Source: Piliocolobus tephrosceles
Taxonomy: Eukaryota > Chordata > Mammalia > Primates > Cercopithecidae
Direction: 5' to 3'
NCBI RefSeq assembly: GCF_002776525.5
Contig: NC_045434.1
Span: forward strand, 194,563,046 to 194,627,045
Length of the DNA: 64,000 nucleotides
Part shown: positions 52,301 through 61,100 of the stretch, piece by piece
Position numbering within the stretch: the first letter of the stretch is position 1
Layout of the letters: each line of letters begins with the position of its first letter
The notes under the pieces: generated by a model
What the model saw: only the letters and a program-made list of their open reading frames with translations
Told to the model about the DNA's origin: nothing
The model's database searches: none
Made by a program: the position numbers and the translations under genes

Positions 52301-55300
52301 TAGAGCCCATGTACTCCACTGATGACCCTGCATCCTGGGGCTGTTGGTCCTGCCCTCTTGACCCCACCCCTATATACAGCAGTTTATATTTGCCTGTCTA
52401 CAATGGAATTCAATAAAGCACATGTGTTCATGGAAAATATATATATATATAAACTCAGTAGAGTATTTCAGTGACTCACACTTTTTAAATTGAATTTAGA
52501 AGTTGCTTTCTCAGTGTCAGCAAATGTATGTTGTCAAATGATAAATGTGTTTGCTTTTATTCCTAAAGGCCTCCTCAGTCCCCAGAGGAAGGAAGCACTG
52601 CAGAGATTAAGAGCAGAAATTGAAGTTTTAACAGATTCCTGGTTAGGAACTGCATTAAAGTCCTTACTTCTCATCCAGTCCAGGTATGGAAATGGTTCTT
52701 TTAGGTCTCATCCTCTCAGAGACATATTCTTCTACTCCAGTTCAGGATGAGCCATTCTCTAAAACAGGGTTTGGGATAGGGGTAGAGAGGAGTTTAAATG
52801 ATGTAGGGAAGTATTTGTGTTAGGTGGGAAGCAAGGTCATTTTATGTTAACGGCACACCTTCTAGTTTTAAGAGAATATTTATATATGAAATCCTTTTTA
52901 TTTCTCCTTACTTTTTGCTCAAGAAATTAAAACTCAGTAACCCATAATCTCTAGTCTGGAAGTTGGGCCTGGTGACGTCAAAGAATACATGGAGGAGATG
53001 TATTACAAATATCCTAGGTACAGGAAGCTCCAAGAAATGTATCCAAACCCACTCAAGAAGGCAAGATTCAAAAGAAAAAGGGTACATTAAGCAGATTAAG
53101 GAGATTTCAACATGAATCTTAGATTGGGAAATAAATGCACCAGTCTGTGTCTGCACCAATACCCTATTGCTCCCTCCCTCAAAGCAGGAATTCCAGATCC
53201 ACAATGTAGTAAACAGTAAAACTGACACCAAGGAGTGGATATCTGGTGAAGGTAAAGGACATGTAAAATTAATGTTATTCTGCAATCTGTGTTGCTATTG
53301 TATAAAGAACAAAGCAAACACAAATCATATCTCATGGACTGACTTGCATTAAGATGAAAGAGTACAGCTGAGAACTTTTTGTTGTTTTCTAAAATATGGT
53401 ATCAGTGACATGGGCTGGTGGTATTTATCAACAAGTATTTGTGACTAGAATGGTTAGAGGGGAAATAAGGCAAGAATTAGCTAAGTTGCTGCTCTGCGTC
53501 CACTAAGAGAAAAAAATTAGTAGAACCTCTGCCCTTTAGTATAGAAAGTAAATGAACATGAAATAATGAGTAGTAGCTGAACATTGGCTCTGAACAGTAT
53601 CATACCAGGTCCTTTAAGGTTAATTTTTAATAATTACATTCTAAAGAATGAATTCTTGCTCCCAGGTTGGTTTAGTTTCACCTTTTCTTTTCCCTTTTAC
53701 TCCCTTCTAGAAAGAATTGTGTGAATGTTCTGATTACTACCACCCAGCTGGTTCCAGCCCTGGCCAAGGTTCTCCTATATGGACTAGGAGAAATATTTCC
53801 TATTGAGAACATCTATAGTGCTACCAAAATTGGTATGGTTTCTATGCTGTTTCTTGTCACTGGCCTTGCAATAAAACTTTCTACTCATGATGCACCTATT
53901 ATTTTCTAGCCCCTCTGTTAGACACTTTATATGTAATACCTATAATCCTCACAACAGTCTTCTAATATTTTCGGTAATGCAATTGAGGCTTAGTAGTTAT
54001 ATAGCTTGCTCAAGTTCTCACAGCTAGTAAGTTACATAAGCAGGCTCTTTGATAATATTTGAAAGAACATAATATCTAGCTTAGAAATCTATTTTTGACT
54101 CATTTCAAATTTCTCTTTTTCACAGAGAGTATCTAGTATAATAGAAAAAGCACTAGATTAAAAAGCAAGCTGTAAACTGTATACCTAAAAATGGTAGCCA
54201 GGCAAGATGAATCATACCTGTATTACCACCACTTTGGGAGGCTGAGGCGGGAGGATCACTTGAGGCCAGGAGTACAACACCAGCCTCAGCCACATGGCAG
54301 ACCTCCGTCTCTACAAAAAAAGGTTTTTTTAATTAGCTGGGTGTGGTGACACGCAGCTGTAGTCCTAACTACTTGGAAGGTTAAGGTGGCGGGGGGGGGG
54401 GTCACTTGAGCCAGAAGTTCAATGCTGCAGTGAGCTATGTGATCTTACCACTGTGCTATAACCTGGCTGACAGAATGAGACCCTATGTCTTAAATAAAAT
54501 AACAGGTATTGACCAAAAAATTAGCTGGGCGTGGTGTCAGGCGCCTGTAGTCCCAGGTACTCGGGAGGCAGAGCTTGCAGTAAGCCGAGATTGCGCCCCT
54601 GCACTCCAGCCTGGGTGACAGAGCGAGACTTCGTCTCTAAATAAATAAATAAAAGGTATTGACAAGGATGTGGAGAAATTGGAACCTTTGTGCACTGTTG
54701 GTAAGATTGTAAAATGATGCAACTGTTGATAGACACAGTGGTGCATACCTGTAGTCCCAGGTATTTGGGAGGCTGAGGCATGAGGATCACTTGAGCCCAG
54801 GAGTTTGAGGTCAGCCAGGGTAATCTTCTGGGTAAATATCTAAAAGAATTGGGTCTCAGATTCTTGAAATATATCCAAATATCCAAAAGCAGGGTCTCAA
54901 AGAGATATCTGCACACTCATGTTTATAATAGCATTATTCACAATAGTTCAGAGCTTAGAAGCACATCAAATGTCAAATGTGGATGAATGAATAAACAAAC
55001 TGTGGTATACACATACAGTGAATTATTATTTGACCTTAAAAAGGAAGGAAATTCTGTCACAGGCAGCGTCATGGATGAACCTTGAAGACACGCTAAATGA
55101 AAGTGAAATAAGACAATCACAGACAAATACTATATGATTACATTTATATGAGACTTGTAAAGTAATCACATGCATAGAACTGAAAGTAGAATGATAACTG
55201 CCAGAGGCTGGAAGGGAAGGGAAATGGGAGTTGTTCAACAGATGTAGAGTTGCAGTCATGCAAAATGAAAACATTCCAGACATCTGTTATACAATAGTTA

Positions 55301-58086
55301 ACATGACGGAACTTTACACTTAAAAATTGTTAAGAGGCCAGGTGCAGTGGCTCACACCTGTAATCCCAGCACTTTGGGAGGCTGAGGCAGGTGAATCACG
55401 AGGTCAGGAGATCGAGACCATCCTGGCTAACACAGTGAAACCCCATCTCTACTAAAAATACAAAAAATTAGCCGGGTGTGGTGGCACATGCCTGTAATCC
55501 TAGCTACTCAGGAGGCTGAGGCAGGAGAATCCCTTGAACCTGGGAGGCGGAGGTTGCAGTGAGCCGAGATCGCACCACTGCACTCCAGCCTGGGTGATCA
55601 AGTGAGACTCCATCTCAAAATAATAATAATAATAATAATTGTTAAGAGACGCCAGGTGCAGTGGCTCGTACCTGTAATGCCAGCACTTTGGGAGGCTGAG
55701 GCAGGTGGATCACTTGAGGTCAGGAGTTCAAGAGCATCCTGGCCACAATGGTGAAACGCTGTCTCTACCAAAAATACAAAATTAGCCAGGCATGGTGGCA
55801 TGAGCCTGTAATCCCACCTACTTGGGAGGCTGAGGCAGGAGAATTGCTTGAGCCTGGGAGGGGAGGTTGCAGTGATCCGAGATCACGCTACTGCACTCCC
55901 GCCTGGGCAGGCAGGAGGAAAACGAGAAGAATCGTGTCTTGAAAGAATGAAGGAGGAGTGATCAACTCATTCTAATGTTGTTGATGGGTCAAATGAGACC
56001 CAAGGGCCAGGTACAGTGGTTCACGCCTATAATCCCAGCACTTTGAGAGGCTGAGGAAGAAGGATTGCTTGAGCCCAGGGGTTCAAGACCAGCCTGGGCT
56101 ACATAGTTATTGTTTTGTTTGTTTGTTTTTTAATTAGCTGGGAGTGGTGGAGCATGTCTGTAGTCCCAGCTACTTGGGAGGCTGAGGTGGGACAATTGCT
56201 TGAGCCCAGGTGGTCAAAGCTGCAGTGAGCCGTGATTACGCCACTGTACTCCAGCCTGGGCAGCAGAGTGAGACTCTGTCTCAAAAAAAAAAAAAAAGAC
56301 TTGAGAATTGAATTGAAGATTGTTTTTAGCTACATGAAGGTCATTAATAGCTTTGACATGAAGTTTGATTAGGGGAGTGACCGGGATTAAACCCTAATTG
56401 GAAGTAGTTTAAGAGAATTGAAATTTTATAGAACTGGCATAACAATATTTTTATTCGACCTGTTCTAATATTTTTACTAACTTATTAGTAAATGCGAGAG
56501 AATGGAAGGAGAGTTGGAGAAGGGAACTATACAACTCTTTAGAGGAGGTTTGTTTGGAGAAGAACAAAAAAATAAAGTAGTGGCTCTAGAGGTATATGGA
56601 CTTCAGAGGATTTATAAGATTTATAAGAGAAATTATATCTATTTTATATGCAAATAGAAACAATCCACTAGATGAGGAAAAATAATAATGGTGTCTATTG
56701 TGTGCTAGGCAATGCCAAGGCAGTAGGAATACAGCAGTGACAAAAATCCTCTGTCCTCATGGAACTTACCTTCAATCAGTGATGCTACAATAATTGGATT
56801 ATCTATATAGAAAAATAAGGCAGAATTGTTTTCCTTCTTTACGTTATATACAAAAATAAATTACAGATAGATTAAAAACTTACCATGAAAGGTAAGTTTT
56901 TTAATTTTTAGAAGAAAATATAGAAGAGTATCTGTATGATCTTAAGGTGAGGATGGACCTCTTTTAAGAATCAAAAAATAGTATAAAAAGCCAAAAAAAA
57001 AAAAAAAAAGATCATTGATTGCATGGAACTTTTAATTTTACATACAGTTAAATATAACATAAAGTGACAAACTGGGCACAGTGACTCGTGCCTTTAATTC
57101 CAGCACTTTGGGAGGCTAAGGCATCAGTTTAGGCCAGGAGTTCAAGACCATCCTGGGTAACACAGTGAGGCTCCATCTCTATAAAAATAAAAATTAGCCA
57201 GGTGTGGTGGCCAGTGCCTATAATCCCAGCTACTCAAGAGGCTAAGGCGGGAGGATCACTTGAACCCAAGAGTTCAAGGAGGCCGCAGTGAGCTGTGACT
57301 GTGCCACTGCACTGCACTTTAGCCTGGGCAACCAAAGGAGACCTTGTCTCTTGAAAAAAGGTAACCAAACAAGCCACGTTTTGGGAGAAGGTATTTACAA
57401 CACATTTAATTGGCAGTTAGAATACAGAGTCTATAAAGAACTCCTGCCAGGCTCAGTGGCTCACACCTTTAATCCCAGCACTTTGGGAGGCTAAGGTAGG
57501 TGGAGGTCAGGAGTTCGAGACCAGCCTGACCAACATGGTGAAAACCCGTCTCTAGTAAAAATACAAAATTAGCTGGGCGTGGTGGCACATGCCTGTAATC
57601 CCAGCTACTCAGGAGGCTGAGGCAGGAGAATCGCTTGAACCCGGGAGGCCGAGGTTACAGTGAGCCAAGATTGCACCATTGCACTCCAGCCTGGGTACCA
57701 AGAGCAAAACTCCATCTCAAAAGAAAAAGAATGCAGAATCTACAAAGAACTCCTGCAAATCAGTAAGCAAGAGACAATTTTGAATATAGAAAAATAGGCA
57801 AAAACCTTGAAACAACCAGTTTGCTGAAAAGGGAAACAAAACTGTCAGTAAATATATGAATAAGTCCTTAACCTCACAAATTAAGGAACTGCAAATTAAG
57901 AAGATGCAAATTTAAATATGGTACATTTTCCAGCCATCAGATAGACAAAAATTTAAATCTAACAATGTAATGGGAACGCTGACTCTGCAAATGGGATTGA
58001 AAATGGATATAACCTGCTTTGGAGAACGTTAATGTCTAATGAAGTTTGAGGTGTACATAACCCTTTGATCATGCAATTCCACTTTT

Positions 58087-58134
<48 letters not shown>

Positions 58135-61100
58135 CACTTTAGAGGAGGGGTCTGCAAATTACAGTCCATGGGCTAAATCCTACCCTCTGGCTGTTTGTGT
58201 AAGTTTTTATTGAAACCGTGCCCACTTATTTATACAGCTGCTTTCACACTATAGTAGCAGAGCTGAATAGTTGCAACAGGGACCATAGGGCCTGCAAAGC
58301 CTGAAATATATACTGTATACTGTTTGACTCTTTATGGAAAAAGTTTGCTAACCTCTACCTTTGAGTAATTCTCACATGCACAAGGAGACATGTACAAGGA
58401 TTTTTTTTGATGCACCCTTATTCATAATAGAAAATAACTGGTCTGTAAACCTGTCCATGAACAGAAAATTGATAGATATAATCAAACAACAGAATGCTAT
58501 ATTGCAGTTAAAAGTGGATGAAGTAAAATTACATATACTCATAAGGATTAATATGAAACAATAGGCTGGGTGCGGTGGCTCACAACTGTAATCCCAGCAC
58601 TTTGGGAGACCAAGGTGGGTGGATCACCTTCCTGGCCAACATGGTGAAACCCTATCTCTGTAAAAATACAAAAATTAGCTGGGCTTGGTGGTGTGTGCCT
58701 GTAATCCTAGCTCCTCGGGGGCCTGAGGCAGGAGAATCACTTGAACCCAGGAGGCAGAGATGATAGTGAGCCGAGATCGTACCATTGCACTCCAGCCTGG
58801 ACAACAGAGCAAGACTCTGTCTCAAAAAAAAAGGAAAAACTGATGAACAAAAAACATTGTAGATAGATAAATGTACAGTATGTAATATTTATATTAAGAT
58901 TTAAAATATTTACATTTTAGGGGTATTTGAGAAGTTCTGTAATGTCTTGATTTTTTTTTTTTTAATCTAAAGCAACTATAAGAGTCAGGTGGAGTGGCTC
59001 ACGCCTGTAATCCCAGGGCTTTGAGTAGCTGAGGTGGGAGAATCACTAGAGACCAGGAGTTTGAGACCAGCCTGGACAACATAGACCCCATCTCTACAAA
59101 AAAAAATTTTTAATTAGCCAGGTATGGCCAGGAGCCATAGCTCACGCCTGTATTCCTAGCACTTTGGGAGGCTGAGGCGGGCGGATTGCCTGAGCTCAGG
59201 AGTTCAAGACCACCCTGGGCAACGTGGTGAAACCCAGTCTCTACTAAAATCAGCTGGGCATGGTAGGGGGTACCAGTAGTCCCGGCTACTTGGGAGGCTG
59301 AGGCACCAGAATCGCTTGCGCCTGGCAGGCGGATGTTGCAGTGAGCCACAATCACGCCACTGCGCTCCAGCCTAGGCAACAGAGCAAGACTCTGTCTCAA
59401 AAAAAAANNNNNNNNNNNNNNNNNNNNNNNNNNNNNNNNNNNNNNNNNNNNNNNNNNNNNNNNNNNNNNNNNNNNNNNNNNNNNNNNNNNNNNNNNNNNN
59501 NNNNNNNTCCTAGCACTTTGGGAGGCTGAGGCGGGCGGATTGCCTGAGCTCAGGAGTTCAAGACCACCCTGGGCAACGTGGTGAAACCCAGTCTCTACTA
59601 AAATCAGCTGGGCATGGTAGGGGGCACCAGTAGTCCCGGCTACTTGGGAGGCTGAGGCACCAGAATCGCTTGCGCCTGGCAGGCGGATGTTGCAGTGAGC
59701 CACAATCATGCCACTGCGCTCCAGCCTAGGCAACAGAGCAAGACTCTGTCTCAAAAAAAAAAAAAAAAAAAAAATAGCCAGGTGTGATGGCTTGTACTTA
59801 CAATCCTAGGTGCTCTGGAGGCTAAGGTGGGAAGAGCACTTCAGCCCACAAGTTTGAGACTGCAGTGAGCTGTGATTGTGTCACTGTACTTCAGCCTGAA
59901 TGACATAGCAAGACTTTGTCTCATAAATAAGTAAATAAATACAGCAACTATGAAGTGTTAAGATTTTACAAAGCTTCATTGGTGGTAGGCATTTTTTTTC
60001 TGTTTTTTTGAGACAGGGTTTCGCCAGGCTAGAGTTCAGTGATCACGACTCACTACAGCCTCGACCTCCCTGGCTCAAGCAACCCTCCCACCTCAGCCTT
60101 TCAAGTAGCTTGGGACTATAGGTGCACACCACCATGCCTAACTTTTCCTGTTTTTTGTAGAAATGGGGTCTCACTTTGTTGTCAAGGCTGGTAATTCTCC
60201 ATGCTTTTTTGTATGGTTGAATTACTTCATTTCCTAGGGATTGGGTGGAAGGGAACATATATGACAGCTCCCTTCAGATATTGTTACTGCTGCTGGTTGC
60301 TTTATGTATATCATAGGAACCCAGAGCCCTCACTGAGTCTCCCACATCTGAAAGATAGATTTTCTGTAGTGCTTATTGTACTGAGACCTGGCACCCACAG
60401 GCTCATCAGGCTTATGTAAATGATCTCATTCCCTCTGTCAGTAAGTGTGCTTATTTGGTGATTTTCCTCAGTCTCAGTTCATCCAGAGCTAATTTGCAAG
60501 GTTGCAGTGGGATCTGGTGTCATGGTAACCATAGTTACCAAGGCTTGAGGCTTTTCTTCACAGAACTGTGAAATGGGAGCAAGGAGAAGAAATACTTTTT
60601 CACTTCCTCTGAAATGATAGCAAAATATGGTTCTCTTAATGGCCATTCTGATTTGGGGACATTAAAGAGAATTCTCAAAATAATTTCTGAAAATGTCAGA
60701 AGTATTTTTTGTTTTGGGGGGTTTTCTTGAGACAGGGTCTCACTCTGGTACCTAGGCTGGAGTGCAGTGGCACGATCATAGCCCATTGCAACCTTAACCT
60801 TCCCATGCTCAAGCGATCTACCCACATCAGCCTCCTGAGTAGCCAGGACTTCCGGCGTGCTCCACCACCATACCCAGCTAATTTTTAAATTTTTTATATG
60901 GAAAAGATCCCACTGTGTTGCCCAAACTAATCGCAAATTCCTGTGCTCAAGTGATCCTCCTGCCTTAGGCCTCCCAAAGTGCTGGGATTGCAGACATGAG
61001 CCACTGCCCATGGCCAGAAATATTTTAATAGAGACAACCCAGGGACTAATATTCTCCGAAGACTTGGCTGATCTTACAGTTCACCAACTTCGATTGCTTG

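Larger units (their letters stand above)
49026..52568 (+). other. EYA3: EYA3 intron J-K
   Basis: It holds a hAT-type transposon (49876-50213), a sense Alu (51562-51852) and the IFITM pseudogene. In 49030-49860 there is a poly-T tract (49351-49370) and a MIR-like trace (49610-49700). In 50230-51560 I see nothing supportable. Confidence 0.85.
56800..58140 (+). mobile_element. L1 ORF2 3' region, sense, with two Alus
   Basis: agattaaaaacttaccatg, tctataaagaactcctgc-type text, caaattaagaagatgcaaat and gaacccttga-like text follow L1 ORF2 order. Interrupted at 57069 and 57447; ends in (TA)n. Confidence 0.75.
58983..59941 (+). mobile_element. Alu, sense, old, split by a younger Alu
   Basis: Halves 58983-59126 and 59775-59941 join at tagccaggtatgg / tagccaggtgtgatgg, the target duplication of the inner Alu. 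Confidence 0.88.

Noticed and set aside
52490..52750. Frame extending exon K on both sides
   Set aside because: EYA3 similarity is limited to 52569-52683, bounded by AG and GT.
53721..53909. Read-through of exon L as an alternative end
   Set aside because: The sequence after 53832 has no EYA similarity and starts with a normal donor; retention would need transcript evidence.
59110..59754. 214-codon minus-strand frame with a duplicated domain
   Set aside because: Alu translation repeated on both sides of an N gap; the apparent repeat protein is an assembly effect.
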